Positions 1-8,854 of a stretch of 64,000 nt of DNA are shown here, piece after piece (the first letter of the stretch is position 1; the number at the start of each line of letters is the position of its first letter). Below the pieces are notes generated by a model, which was not told the origin of the DNA, ran no database searches, and saw nothing but the letters and a program-made list of their open reading frames with translations. The stretch comes from Chachezhania sediminis (GTDB taxonomy: Bacteria > Pseudomonadota > Alphaproteobacteria > Rhodobacterales > Rhodobacteraceae), in contig NZ_VOPH01000006.1 in NCBI RefSeq assembly GCF_009765275.1, positions 62,001 to 126,000 on the forward strand, in the 5' to 3' direction. A program made the position numbers and the translations under genes.

Positions 1-90
1 TTCGCATACGGTATCGTCTGACGGTATTGTCATTCGGTGGATCGTTGACTAGTCTTGGTCCAGACAACAACGACAGATCCGGACACGCAC

Positions 91-1365
91 ATGATCCCCG
101 AGAAATCCCAGAAGGTCCTGCGCCTTGAAGCGCAGCTGCACGCCTTCATGGAGGCACATATCTATCCCAACGAGGCGCGGTACTATCGCGAGTCCGAGGA
201 TGTCGGCCCCTGGGGTGTGCAGCCCGTGGTCGAAGAGCTGAAGGCCCTGGCCAGGGAAAAGGGTCTGTGGAACCTGTTCCTGCCCGAAAGCGACCGCGGT
301 GCCGGCCTGACCAACCTGGAATATGCGCCGCTGTGCGAGATCATGGGCCGCAGCCACCTGGCGCCCGAGGTCTTCAACTGCTCTGCCCCTGACACCGGCA
401 ACATGGAAGTGCTGGAACGTTATGGCACTGAAGAGCACAAGAAACAGTGGCTTGAACCGCTGCTGAATGGCGAGATCCGATCCTCCTTCGCGATGACGGA
501 GCCGGCGGTCGCGTCCTCGGATGCGCGCAATATCGAAAGCGCCATTGTCCGGGACGGCGATCACTACGTGATCAACGGGCACAAGTGGTACACGACGGGC
601 GCCACAGATCCGCGCTGCAAGATCCTGATCTTCATGGGGAAATCAGATCCGACAGCCGAAACCTACCGCCAGCAGTCGATGATCCTTGTGCCCAAGGACA
701 CCCCCGGCGTGACCGTGAAGCGGTCGATCCCGGTCTTCGGCTTCTACGGCGTGCCTGATCGGGCGGCGGAGGTCGTGTTCGAGAATGTGAAAGTTCCGGC
801 CTCGAATATGCTGCTGGGAGAAGGTTGCGGTTTCGAAATTGCACAGGGCCGCCTCGGGCCGGGCCGCATCCATCACTGCATGCGGCTGATCGGTCTGGCG
901 GAACGGACCCTGGAAAAGATGGTCGCCCGGGCCGAAGACCGCGTGGCCTTCGGCAAGAAACTGTCCGAACAGTCGGTGACCCGGGAACGGATCGCGGAAA
1001 GCCGCATCCTGATCGAACAGTCCCGGCTTTTGACGCTGCGTGCCGCGCACATGATGGACACGGTCGGCAACAAGGAAGCCAAGTCCGAGATCGCGATGAT
1101 CAAGGTCGCCGTGCCCAACATGGCCTGCAAGGTCGTCGACTGGGCGATCCAGCTGTTTGGCGGCGGCGGCACTTCCAACGATTTCGGTCTGGCCGCGGCT
1201 TATGCCACTGCTCGGCTGTTGCGACTGGCCGACGGCCCGGACGAGGTGCACCGCGACCAGATTGCCCGGCTGGAATACAAGCGCCAGGCGGCGCGGAATT
1301 CGGGCCGACCCATGACCGACTGGTCGCCGGCCGTCAGCACCGTGGCACTTGGGCCCCTAGCATGA
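91..1365 (+). CDS. Acyl-CoA dehydrogenase, ACAD10/11-like
   Basis: FAD-dependent enzyme that introduces a 2,3 double bond into an acyl-CoA, passing electrons to ETF. The 424-residue protein has the usual order of N-terminal helical, middle beta and C-terminal helical domains. Visible motifs are [15 protein letters not shown] (flavin/substrate loop), the glycine-rich [12 protein letters not shown], and [12 protein letters not shown] near the end, typical of the ACAD10/11 branch. I prefer ATG 91; a TTG at 55 would add 12 residues and neither start has a clear ribosome binding site. An in-frame TGA at 46-48 rules out a longer form. It is followed after 75 bases by a GntR-family regulator. The substrate is unknown; the branch includes enzymes acting on branched or hydroxylated acyl-CoAs. 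Confidence 0.9.
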   Translation: MIPEKSQKVLRLEAQLHAFMEAHIYPNEARYYRESEDVGPWGVQPVVEELKALAREKGLWNLFLPESDRGAGLTNLEYAPLCEIMGRSHLAPEVFNCSAPDTGNMEVLERYGTEEHKKQWLEPLLNGEIRSSFAMTEPAVASSDARNIESAIVRDGDHYVINGHKWYTTGATDPRCKILIFMGKSDPTAETYRQQSMILVPKDTPGVTVKRSIPVFGFYGVPDRAAEVVFENVKVPASNMLLGEGCGFEIAQGRLGPGRIHHCMRLIGLAERTLEKMVARAEDRVAFGKKLSEQSVTRERIAESRILIEQSRLLTLRAAHMMDTVGNKEAKSEIAMIKVAVPNMACKVVDWAIQLFGGGGTSNDFGLAAAYATARLLRLADGPDEVHRDQIARLEYKRQAARNSGRPMTDWSPAVSTVALGPLA

Positions 1366-1440
1366 CACACTCCGTGCCGGCGCCCGTGGACAGCGGAACG
1401 CCGGCACTCTAACTTGCCGCGACCTAGACGAAGAGACAGC

Positions 1441-2085
1441 GTGACAGACGTGAGCGCAGAACCGGACGAGACGCCAAGTGCCGCCGAAATCATCGTCCGC
1501 GACATCCTGCGCGGGCTTTACGAGGGGCGCTATGTCTCGGGGCAGCGGCTGGTCGAACCGGACCTGATCGAACGCTATGGCGTCAGCCGCTCGACGGTGC
1601 GCGAGGCGATCAAGCGGCTGGCCGCGCAGGGCGTCGTGGAAACCCGCCACCAGCACGGGGCGCGGATCCTGAACGTCACGCGCGAAGAGGCGCTGAACAT
1701 CCTTTCCATCGCCGAGTTGCTGGTGGGACTTGCCGCCCGCCAGGCGGCCGAGCACATCGACGAGGGCGACGGCCGCAAGGCCCTGCAGGACGCGCTGGAC
1801 TACGTAACCGAGGCGGCGGCGGCCGAGGACCGGTTCACCTTCATCCAGGCGCGAAACCGCTTTCACCGCGCGCTGGCGCGGATCGCGCGCAGTCGGGTTC
1901 TGGAACAGACTCTGGCCAACCTTCATGTCCATCTTGTGCGCAACAAGCTGGTCATGACGCCGGAAGAGCGCGCCACCTCCTACCGTTGGATCGCCGACGC
2001 CGTCTTTGCCCGCGATCCCGAACAGGCCGAAGCCCGCGCCCGCGCCCATGTCCGCGCCATGTCGGACAAGCTGGGCCAGGGCTGA
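1441..2085 (+). CDS. FadR-type GntR transcriptional regulator with FCD domain
   Basis: DNA-binding repressor or activator, 214 residues. The N-terminal winged helix-turn-helix contains YGVSRSTVREAIKRLAAQG, and the C-terminal all-helical FCD domain carries the histidines expected for metal/ligand binding (FHRALA, NLHVHL, RAHVRAM). The start is taken at GTG 1441, preceded by GAAGAGA; a TTG at 1414 would add nine arginine-rich residues not typical of the family. Family members usually bind palindromes of the form TNGTNNNACNA. Two perfect TTGT-N3-ACAA sites occur nearby, in front of the alcohol dehydrogenase/SDR pair and of the ABC transporter operon, so this is the likely local regulator. The effector is unknown. 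Confidence 0.9.
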   Translation: MTDVSAEPDETPSAAEIIVRDILRGLYEGRYVSGQRLVEPDLIERYGVSRSTVREAIKRLAAQGVVETRHQHGARILNVTREEALNILSIAELLVGLAARQAAEHIDEGDGRKALQDALDYVTEAAAAEDRFTFIQARNRFHRALARIARSRVLEQTLANLHVHLVRNKLVMTPEERATSYRWIADAVFARDPEQAEARARAHVRAMSDKLGQG

Positions 2086-2184
2086 GGCCCGGTTCCCTGC
2101 TCCCACGAACGCAGACCCGGACACCGCGTCACCTGCATATCTTCTGCCGCCGGCAGCATCTGCGCCAGCGGCAAGGGCGGTCGC

Positions 2185-3228
2185 CTACCCGTTCGGATGG
2201 ATCATCAGCTTGATCTGGCTGCCAGGTTTCCGCAGTGCTTCGAAAGCGTCCGGCAGACCTTCAAGGTTGGTCGTGTCCGTGATCATCGACTTCGCATCGA
2301 TCAGCCCACGGCCCATCATATCCAGCACCCGGGCGAAATCGGCCTCGGCATAGCCCAGCACGAACTGCAGCTTCAATTCCTTAAGCGTTGCCGAAATCGG
2401 GATGATCTGGTCGGGTTTCATGCAGACGCCGACCAGCACGATGGTGCCCCGGACAGGCGCCAGATCGATGGCCTGCTGGATGATACCCGGCACGCCGACA
2501 CAGTCGAAGATCACGTCCGGTGGCCCGCCCGCGGCTTCGGCAAAGGCCGCCCCGACATCCGGCGTCTGGCCCGGGTCCAGCACCGTGTCGGCGCCGAAGG
2601 CCGCCGCGGCCTCGCGTCTTGCCGGGGCGTATTCGGACACGACCACCGCCCCCGCCCCGCGCAGGCGCGCGAAGGCCGTGACCGCCAGGCCGATGGGCCC
2701 TGCCCCGATCACCAGCACCCGGCCGCCCAGCGGGATGTCGGCCCTGTCGACCGCATGCAGGCCCACGGCCAGCGGCTCCACCAGCGCGCCCTCGTCGTAG
2801 GAGACGCCTTCGGGCAGGGGCACGACCTGCTTTGCCCCCACCCGGATCGTCTGCGCATAGGCACCGGGGACGGACAGGGCCAGACCGGTGATCCGGTTTT
2901 CCGGGCACAGGATGCCCAGGTTCTTGCGGCAGGAACCGAACCCCATCTGGCGGCAACTGTCGCAGGCATTGACCGGCACCGCGGCCGCCCGCAGCCCCAC
3001 CGGGACGTCCGGATCGTCAGAGGCGATAACCTCGCCCGCGAATTCGTGGCCCAGGATGGTGCCCGCCTCCTGCAGGAAGACGCCTTCCTGCGTGGCGTGA
3101 AGGTCCGATCCGCAGACTCCGCAGGCCTGGACCCGGATGACGACATGCCCGCCGTCGACCACGGGTTCAGGGACCTGTTCGATCGACAACGGCTGTCCCG
3201 TTCCGTGAAAAACGGCTGCTTTTCCCAT
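2185..3228 (-). CDS. Zinc-dependent alcohol dehydrogenase (MDR family)
   Basis: NAD(P)-dependent medium-chain dehydrogenase/reductase of 347 residues, probably oxidising a secondary alcohol or polyol. The catalytic zinc ligands are in CGVCGSD and GHEFAGEV, the structural-zinc loop is a cysteine cluster (CDSCRQMGFGSCRKN), and the Rossmann motif is GAGPIGLAV. The frame is open much further upstream, but ATG 3228 has a perfect GGAGG seven bases before it and begins exactly where family members begin. It is divergent from the SDR gene at 3340, with a TTGT-N3-ACAA palindrome between them. The exact substrate cannot be told; sorbitol/threonine dehydrogenase-like enzymes look similar. Confidence 0.92.
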   Translation of the reverse strand: MGKAAVFHGTGQPLSIEQVPEPVVDGGHVVIRVQACGVCGSDLHATQEGVFLQEAGTILGHEFAGEVIASDDPDVPVGLRAAAVPVNACDSCRQMGFGSCRKNLGILCPENRITGLALSVPGAYAQTIRVGAKQVVPLPEGVSYDEGALVEPLAVGLHAVDRADIPLGGRVLVIGAGPIGLAVTAFARLRGAGAVVVSEYAPARREAAAAFGADTVLDPGQTPDVGAAFAEAAGGPPDVIFDCVGVPGIIQQAIDLAPVRGTIVLVGVCMKPDQIIPISATLKELKLQFVLGYAEADFARVLDMMGRGLIDAKSMITDTTNLEGLPDAFEALRKPGSQIKLMIHPNG

Positions 3229-3261
3229 GAAGAATCCTCCCGTTTGCATTGTTGGTCTTTT

Positions 3262-3272
3262 TTGTAGGACAA
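3262..3272. promoter_or_regulatory. Candidate FadR/GntR operator TTGTAGGACAA
   Basis: Perfect TTGT-N3-ACAA palindrome in the 111-base divergent region between the alcohol dehydrogenase (ATG 3228) and the SDR (ATG 3340). It fits the TNGTNNNACNA consensus known for FadR-subfamily GntR regulators, and such a regulator is encoded 1.2 kb away. The assignment is inferred. Confidence 0.6.
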
Positions 3273-3339
3273 TAATGTGTGTATGTCTATAAAGGGCATC
3301 CCGGGGAGGGGATGTCGAACCGATACGGGAGGACCAGGA

Positions 3340-4122
3340 ATGGACCGTTTGAAGGACAAGGTCGCGCTGATTACCGGCGCCGGCACCGGGGTGGGCCGCG
3401 CCTGCATGGAAATCTTCGCGAAGGAAGGCGCAAAGGTCGTGGGGGTTTCGCGCACGCAAGGAAATCTGGACGAAGCGCTGAAGGCCGTGACCGATGCCGG
3501 CGGCGAAGGGGCCGTTGTGGCAGCGGATCTGGCCACGCCGGAAGGGGCGCAAAAAGCCGTCGACGGGGCGCTGGCGGCCTTCGGGCGGATCGACGTGCTC
3601 GTGAACTCGGCCGGTGTGGGCTACAGCTTCCAGGACGCCAACCCGGGCACGATGGAGGATACCGTCAACACCACGCCCGACGCCTGGCACAAGGTGCTGG
3701 CGATCAACCTGGACAGCGGATTCTACATGTGCCGGCTGGTGATCCCGCTGATGCAGAAGCAGGGCGGCGGATCCATCGTCAACGTAACCTCGATCTCGGG
3801 CTATCAGGGCCTGCCGGGCGCACATACCTACACGGCAGCGAAGGGCGGCATGATCAACCTGACGCGGTCGCTGTGCGTGGCCTACGCCAAGGACGGGATC
3901 CGCGCCAATGCCATCGCGCCGGGATTTATCGCCACGCGGATGGTGGAAAGCTTCCTGCCGCTGTTCGAGGACGAGGCCGTCGCCGAATCGATCACGCCCA
4001 TGCGGCGCCCCGGCACCCCGGAGGAGATGGCCTATGGTTGTCTTTACCTTGCCAGTGACGAGGCCGGGTATTGCAACGGCACGATCCTGACGATCGACGG
4101 CGGCACCACCGCGCGGCAATGA
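3340..4122 (+). CDS. Short-chain dehydrogenase/reductase (SDR)
   Basis: Classical SDR of 260 residues that interconverts an alcohol and a ketone with NAD(P). The cofactor motif TGAGTGVGRA is near the N-terminus, the NSAG motif follows, and the active site shows Ser (TSISGYQG) and the YTAAK tyrosine/lysine pair; PGFIATRM follows as in the family. The start is ATG 3340, with GGGAGGA just upstream; the longer frame from 3277 would run through the ribosome binding site. The gene is divergent from a zinc dehydrogenase and probably shares its operator, so the two may act on successive intermediates of one compound. It ends convergent with bioY, with a hairpin between. The substrate is unknown. Confidence 0.93.
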   Translation: MDRLKDKVALITGAGTGVGRACMEIFAKEGAKVVGVSRTQGNLDEALKAVTDAGGEGAVVAADLATPEGAQKAVDGALAAFGRIDVLVNSAGVGYSFQDANPGTMEDTVNTTPDAWHKVLAINLDSGFYMCRLVIPLMQKQGGGSIVNVTSISGYQGLPGAHTYTAAKGGMINLTRSLCVAYAKDGIRANAIAPGFIATRMVESFLPLFEDEAVAESITPMRRPGTPEEMAYGCLYLASDEAGYCNGTILTIDGGTTARQ

Positions 4123-4145
4123 AAAGGCCCGGCCTCGGCCGGGCC
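4122..4145 (-). terminator. Hairpin terminator of the ABC/ACAD/bioMNY operon
   Basis: Perfect stem GGCCCGGCC / GGCCGGGCC (4126-4145) followed, reading on the minus strand, by TTTT at 4125-4122. It lies 50 bases after the bioY stop, so it fits a factor-independent terminator for the minus-strand operon. It may also act weakly on the convergent SDR transcript. Confidence 0.75.
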
Positions 4146-4193
4146 GGATCCAGGTCGGCGCAGGGTAAAACCGCGCCGACCTTGTAACAGGGT

Positions 4194-4727
4194 TCAGACC
4201 AGCGCCGGACGGGCTTTCCACAGGGCGGCGGTGATGCCTGCGGTCAGCACGGCCTTGATCACGTCACCCGGCAGGAAGGGCAGCGCGAAGGTCGTGGCCT
4301 TGGCAAGCGACACACCCATCGTCACCGACATGCCGATGATCCCGCAGATCGTCATCACGATGATGCCGCCGACGACGGCGCCAGTCAGCGCCGGGACGAA
4401 GGCCATGCGGTTTTCGAACCGTTCGGCCGTGTAGCCGGTCACGAAGGCCCCAAGCACGAAGCCCACAAGGTAGCCCAGCGTCGGGCCCACGAAAACGCCC
4501 AGGCCGCCGCGGCCGCCGGCCAGAAGCGGCAGGCCAAGCGCCACCAGCAGCAGGAACAGCAGCACCGCCAGCGCGCCCTTGCGCGCGCCCAGGATCGTGC
4601 CGCACAGCATGATCCCCATGCTTTGCGCGGTCAGCGGAATGCCGGAGGCCAGCGTCAGTTTCGGCATCAGGCCCAACACTGCGATCAACGCCGCGAAAAG
4701 CGCGATACGGGACAGGTCACGTTCCAA
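4194..4727 (-). CDS. bioY: Biotin transporter substrate-binding component BioY
   Basis: S-component of an energy-coupling-factor transporter, an inner-membrane protein of 177 residues with about six hydrophobic segments. The BioY hallmark loop AGGRGGLGVFVGPTLGYL is present, together with the conserved N-terminal IPLTAQSMGIMLCG. The start is placed at TTG 4727: GGAGG lies seven bases upstream, and a GTG five codons earlier would overlap that site. It is the last gene of a long minus-strand operon, after the bioN and bioM genes that supply its membrane and ATPase partners. Together they import biotin. That biotin uptake sits behind a catabolic ABC transporter and an acyl-CoA dehydrogenase suggests supply for a biotin-dependent acyl-CoA carboxylase. 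Confidence 0.93.
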   Translation of the reverse strand: MERDLSRIALFAALIAVLGLMPKLTLASGIPLTAQSMGIMLCGTILGARKGALAVLLFLLLVALGLPLLAGGRGGLGVFVGPTLGYLVGFVLGAFVTGYTAERFENRMAFVPALTGAVVGGIIVMTICGIIGMSVTMGVSLAKATTFALPFLPGDVIKAVLTAGITAALWKARPALV

Positions 4728-4756
4728 TTGAATTCCTCCCACGGGTCACTTTGGGG

Positions 4757-5356
4757 TCAGTTCAGGTCGGCACGGGCGCGCAGGGCTTCGGCTGCCCGGT
4801 CGGCTTCGTCCAGCGCCCCTATCGCAAGCGGCGGCAGGATGCGCCAGCCCGGCCGTTTCGGGGACCGGCTGCGATGGGCGTCGGTCAGCCGGCCGGCACG
4901 CTCGGAGAGGGCCGGAATGAAGCGCAATGTCAGTGCGACCGCAAGGGCCAGCCTGCGGCGCGGTCTTTCCGGGACACCCAGCCCCCCCAGCCAGCGGTCG
5001 ACCGTGTCCAGAAGCTCGGCCGGAGAGGTCGTGCGAGTCAGCATCATTGCGGCCCCGATGCAGGACAGAAGCCCGCCGGCGACCGCGACGCCCTGCATGG
5101 GGTCGCCAAGAATGGCATGGAAGATCGCGATCAGCGCAGCGATCACCACGGCCGGCCTCAGGTCCGACAGGATCAGCTTCAGGAACCAGCCGCCCGCAAC
5201 GACAGCCATTCCCAGAACGACAACCAGCCCGACCCAGCCTGCGAAAGGCCAGCGGAGGAAACCGATGACCGTGCAGAACACGCAAAGCGCGATCAGTTTC
5301 GCCCCGGCCGGCCAATCGTGATAGCGCGTCTTCCGCGCCGACAGGGCCCCGATCAC
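4757..5356 (-). CDS. bioN: ECF transporter transmembrane component BioN (EcfT)
   Basis: Membrane coupling subunit of the BioMNY importer, 199 residues. Several hydrophobic segments are followed by the EcfT coupling region around FIPALSERAGRLTDAHRSR and an arginine-rich C-terminal end that contacts the ATPase. It starts at GTG 5356, overlapping the bioM stop as GTGA, so translation is coupled. It is short for the EcfT family but normal for BioN. The bioY start follows after 29 bases. Confidence 0.9.
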   Translation of the reverse strand: MIGALSARKTRYHDWPAGAKLIALCVFCTVIGFLRWPFAGWVGLVVVLGMAVVAGGWFLKLILSDLRPAVVIAALIAIFHAILGDPMQGVAVAGGLLSCIGAAMMLTRTTSPAELLDTVDRWLGGLGVPERPRRRLALAVALTLRFIPALSERAGRLTDAHRSRSPKRPGWRILPPLAIGALDEADRAAEALRARADLN

Positions 5357-6108
5357 AGCGCGTCGGGCGGCAGGATGCGCCCTTCCATCGCGTCACGATA
5401 GGCCGGCAGGATCTGTTCCGGCGTGCCGGTCGTGCGGACCGTGCCCGCGTCTATCCAGATCAGGCTGTCGTTTCGGGCAAGGGCCGCAAGGTCATGGCTG
5501 GCCGCAATCTGCGCGACGCTCAGCCGCGACAGCATCCGGTGCAGGCTGGTTTCCGTCGGCAGGTCCAGTCCGGCAAAGGCCTCGTCCAGCAGCAGCAGCC
5601 CGGGCCCGGGCGCCAGGGCGACCATCAGGCACAGAAGGTGCTTCTGGCCCTGGGACAGCGAATGAACCAGCCGGTCCGGCCAGCCGGGCACGCCGAAGCG
5701 GGCAAGGATCCTGTGCGCCTGCGCCTCGGCCTCGCGCTTGCCCATGCCGTGGGCTTTCAGGCCAAAGGTGAGCTCCTCCAGCACCGTTGGGAAAAGCAGC
5801 CCGTGTTCAGGGTTCTGGAAGACGAAGCCGATCTCGGTCGTGGCCCGCTTGCGGTCGGCGGCCGGGTCGAAGCCGTTCACCGTCACGTTGCCGCTGTCGG
5901 GTTTCACCAGCCCCGCGACCAGCCGCAGGAACTGGGACTTGCCCGCGCCGTTCCGTCCCACGAGCCCGGTGCGCGAAACGTCGACATCAAGGCTGAGGCC
6001 ATCGAAGACCACCCGGTCCTCGAGCTTCAGCGAAACATCCTCGAACCGGATCCGCGCAGGCGTGATCTCGGCCTCCAGGAACCGGTCGGGGGTCTCGCTT
6101 CGGCTCAT
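5353..6108 (-). CDS. bioM: ECF transporter ATPase BioM
   Basis: ATP-binding subunit of the biotin importer, 251 residues, peripheral on the cytoplasmic membrane. Walker A is GRNGAGKS at residues 51-58, the ABC signature is LSQGQKHLL, Walker B is LLLLDEAFAGLD and the switch histidine is in AASHDLAAL. It starts at ATG 6108, overlapping the stop of the preceding acyl-CoA dehydrogenase as ATGA, which ties the biotin genes to the catabolic genes upstream. Biotin specificity is inferred from the neighbouring bioY. Confidence 0.93.
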   Translation of the reverse strand: MSRSETPDRFLEAEITPARIRFEDVSLKLEDRVVFDGLSLDVDVSRTGLVGRNGAGKSQFLRLVAGLVKPDSGNVTVNGFDPAADRKRATTEIGFVFQNPEHGLLFPTVLEELTFGLKAHGMGKREAEAQAHRILARFGVPGWPDRLVHSLSQGQKHLLCLMVALAPGPGLLLLDEAFAGLDLPTETSLHRMLSRLSVAQIAASHDLAALARNDSLIWIDAGTVRTTGTPEQILPAYRDAMEGRILPPDAL

Positions 6109-7844
6109 AGTGCCGCTTCGTCCAGATCGGCCATCAGGGGCGATTTGGCCATGACCGGCGCCAGCCAGGCCGCGACCTGGGGCAGTTCGAAGCCCGCGAA
6201 GTAGCGGCAGGCCAGGCGCTGGCCTTCGCCCGCGGCCGGCAGGCTTGCCAGATCCAGCAGCAGCCAGCCGGCGACCAGGTGCCCCACGGCCGACAGCATC
6301 GGCGTCGCATTGGCCAGCGCTGCGGCGGGGTCGTTCATGCCGTGGGCCGTGGCGACTGCGGCCTCTACCGCTTCGCGCGCGGATCGCAGGGCGGTGGCGC
6401 AGTCGGCCAGCGCCTCGGGTGCCTGGTCCTCGGTCGCGCGGATGCGCTTCGCCAGCAGGTCGAAGCCGCCGGTCCGGTCGAACAGCATCTTGCGGCCCAT
6501 CAGGTCGATGGCCTGGATACCGGTCGTGCCTTCGTGGATCGGGTTCAGGCGGTTGTCGCGATAGATCTGTTCGACTTCGAAATCGCGGGTATAGCCATAG
6601 CCGCCGTGGATCTGGATCGCATAGTGGTTGGCGATCAGACCCATTTCCGACGGCCAGCTTTTCACCACCGGAGTCATAAGGCTCAGCAGAACCTCTGCCT
6701 CGGCATCGCCAGCCCCGGCCAGGTCGACCAGTCGTGCGGCGTAAAGGCAGATGGCCAGGCTGCCTTCGGCAATCGCCTTCTGCGCCAGAAGCATACGGCG
6801 CACGTCAGGGTGGCGGGTCAGGGGCACCGGCGCAGGTGCATCGCGCGCGTCCAGCGGACGCCCCTGCACCCGTTCCTGCGCATATTCGCGCGAGGTCATG
6901 TAGCCCCGCCAGGCCAGCGCCGCGGCGCCGATGCCGACACCGATCCGGGCCTCGTTCATCATCTGGAACATGATCGGCAGGCCCTGCCCTTCGGCCCCGA
7001 TACGCCAGCCCAGGGCGCCGTCGGTTTCGCCAAAGGCCATCACGCAGTTGGGCGTGCCCCGCCAGCCCATCTTGTGGTTCAGACCCGCTACGACCACGTC
7101 GTTCGGCGTGCCGTCCGGCAGTACAGCGGGCACGGCGAACAGGGACAGGCCTTTCGAGCCTGCGCTGACCGTGCCGTCCGCAGCCTCTGCCTTTGCCAGT
7201 ACAAGATGCATGGTCTCCGGCACGACGTCCTGACCGCCGACGCTGATCCACATCTTGGTGCCGTGCACGCGGTAGCGGGGACCAAGCGCATCTTCTTCCT
7301 CGAACCGCGCGCGCGTCGTCACGTCCCCCAACGAGGATCCGACTGCCGGTTCCGAAAGGCACATCGTCCCAAGCGCGCGGCCTTCCAGCTGGGGAACCGC
7401 GAAGGCCTCGATCTGGGCGGGCGTGCCGAAGGTGCGGATCACCCGGCAATTGGCGACAGACAGCATCGGGAAGGATGCGGCGGCAATGTGGCTTGCCATG
7501 CTCATCGCCATGGTTGCGGCCGAAACGGTAAAGGGCAAGGACATGCCGCCCTGATCTTCCGGCACGGCGGCGAGGTGCAGCCCCGCCTCCAGCCAGGCAC
7601 GGACGGCGTCGCGGGTACCGGGTTCGACCCTGACCTGACCGTCGGCCAGTTCGGGCTCCACCTTGTCGGACGCCCGCCAGGCCGGCGCGAACCGCTCTCG
7701 CGAGACGCGGTCGGCCAGATCCAGCACCGCGCGCCAGTCCTCTTCGGTCTGGCCCCGGTGTGCGGGCAGGTCGGTCAGGTCTCCGGTCTTAAGCCAGTCG
7801 AACAGCAGAAGATCCAGGACGTCCCGGTCGAAGGGCGCCGCCAT
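6105..7844 (-). CDS. Acyl-CoA dehydrogenase, DmdC-like (long form)
   Basis: FAD-dependent acyl-CoA dehydrogenase of 579 residues, the long class that includes DmdC (methylmercaptopropionyl-CoA dehydrogenase) and has a C-terminal extension of about 150 residues. Motifs: MCLSEPAVGSSLGDV (flavin loop), GTKMWISVGGQD, GGYGYTRDFEVEQIYRDNR and the catalytic-glutamate segment IHEGTTGIQAIDL. It overlaps the permease stop by one base (TGATG) and the bioM start by four bases, so it belongs to the same transcript as the ABC transporter and bioMNY. No other dmd gene is nearby, so a true role in dimethylsulfoniopropionate use is not shown; it more likely acts on an acyl-CoA derived from the imported compound. 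Confidence 0.9.
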   Translation of the reverse strand: MAAPFDRDVLDLLLFDWLKTGDLTDLPAHRGQTEEDWRAVLDLADRVSRERFAPAWRASDKVEPELADGQVRVEPGTRDAVRAWLEAGLHLAAVPEDQGGMSLPFTVSAATMAMSMASHIAAASFPMLSVANCRVIRTFGTPAQIEAFAVPQLEGRALGTMCLSEPAVGSSLGDVTTRARFEEEDALGPRYRVHGTKMWISVGGQDVVPETMHLVLAKAEAADGTVSAGSKGLSLFAVPAVLPDGTPNDVVVAGLNHKMGWRGTPNCVMAFGETDGALGWRIGAEGQGLPIMFQMMNEARIGVGIGAAALAWRGYMTSREYAQERVQGRPLDARDAPAPVPLTRHPDVRRMLLAQKAIAEGSLAICLYAARLVDLAGAGDAEAEVLLSLMTPVVKSWPSEMGLIANHYAIQIHGGYGYTRDFEVEQIYRDNRLNPIHEGTTGIQAIDLMGRKMLFDRTGGFDLLAKRIRATEDQAPEALADCATALRSAREAVEAAVATAHGMNDPAAALANATPMLSAVGHLVAGWLLLDLASLPAAGEGQRLACRYFAGFELPQVAAWLAPVMAKSPLMADLDEAAL

Positions 7845-8854
7845 CAGACGCGCCGGACAGTGTTCAGCGACGCCGAGATCAGCGCAAGGATCAGGATCCC
7901 GCCCTGCACGATATATTGCCAGAAAGTTGCCACACCCATCACCGAAAGCCCGTTGTTGATCACACCAATCAGCAGAACGCCGACCGCTGTCCCGATAATG
8001 TGGAACTTCCCGGGTTTCAATGTCGACGCCCCGATGAACACGGCGACGAAAGCATTCAGAAGATAGACGTCCCCCACCCCCTGCGGTCGCCCGGCGCCCA
8101 GATTTGCGCCGGCCACCAGACCGCCAAGCGCCGCGCAGGAGGCGCTGATGGCCATGGCGATCAGCGCATGGCGCGCGAAGGAAATGCCGGAAAGCCTTGA
8201 TGCTTCACGGTTTCCCCCCAGGGCATACATGTTGCGGCCCGTCTGGGTGTGTTCCAGGAAGACCCACAGCGCCAGCCCCAGCAGCAGCAGGATCAGGATC
8301 GGGTTCGGGATGCCCGCGATCTTGCCCTGGCCGATGATCGTGAACGCCTCTGGAATGTCCGTCGAATAGACGGTGCGCCCGCCGGAGACGCCAAGGATGA
8401 CGCCGGTGGCAACGAAGCTCATCGCCAGGGTTTCGACGATGGCGGAGATCCCGAGATAGGAGATCAGCGCCCCGTTCAGCATCCCGATCACCGCCGACAG
8501 CGCCAGCACGGCCAGGATGACCAGCGCAACGACGATCCCGCTTTCGGCACCCAGTTCCGCCAGGAAGCGCGCCGCGAAATAGCCGCCGAAGGTGGCCATC
8601 GCACCGATGGACAGGTCGAACAGGCCCACGACCAGACAGATCGTCAGGCCGAAGGCGATCATGCCCAGGATCGACACCTGGTTCAGGATGTTCAGCATGT
8701 TGCGAAGGGTCATGAAGACCTCGGGCCGACCGATGGAAAAGAGGACAATCAGGAGGCCCAGCGAGATCAGCGTGCCCCAGCGCGACAGGAATGTGATCCA
8801 GTCAAAGCCCTGCCGGTCAACGGCGGTGCCCTTGGCGGTATCCGTAGTGCTCAT
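7844..8854 (-). CDS. ABC transporter permease, ribose/xylose type
   Basis: Inner-membrane permease of 336 residues with about eight to ten hydrophobic helices, of the BPD_transp_2 family that serves sugar-type (CUT2) importers. The family loop around GALISYLGISAIVETLAMSF and the segment LGGNREASRLSGI are visible. The start is ATG 8854, forming an ATGA overlap with the ATPase stop; the frame stays open upstream inside the ATPase gene but that part is not membrane-like. It works with the ATPase at 8851 and the binding protein at 10458. The transported compound is unknown, and neighbouring acyl-CoA and dehydrogenase genes argue that it need not be a sugar. Confidence 0.92.
   Translation of the reverse strand: MSTTDTAKGTAVDRQGFDWITFLSRWGTLISLGLLIVLFSIGRPEVFMTLRNMLNILNQVSILGMIAFGLTICLVVGLFDLSIGAMATFGGYFAARFLAELGAESGIVVALVILAVLALSAVIGMLNGALISYLGISAIVETLAMSFVATGVILGVSGGRTVYSTDIPEAFTIIGQGKIAGIPNPILILLLLGLALWVFLEHTQTGRNMYALGGNREASRLSGISFARHALIAMAISASCAALGGLVAGANLGAGRPQGVGDVYLLNAFVAVFIGASTLKPGKFHIIGTAVGVLLIGVINNGLSVMGVATFWQYIVQGGILILALISASLNTVRRV

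Noticed and set aside
3229-4221. Upstream extension of the alcohol dehydrogenase frame across the SDR gene
   Set aside because: The added 331 residues are antisense to the SDR and would skip the perfect GGAGG before ATG 3228.
6105-7844. Calling the long acyl-CoA dehydrogenase dmdC
   Set aside because: Motifs only place it in the long-form group; the rest of the dimethylsulfoniopropionate pathway is absent, so no gene symbol is given.
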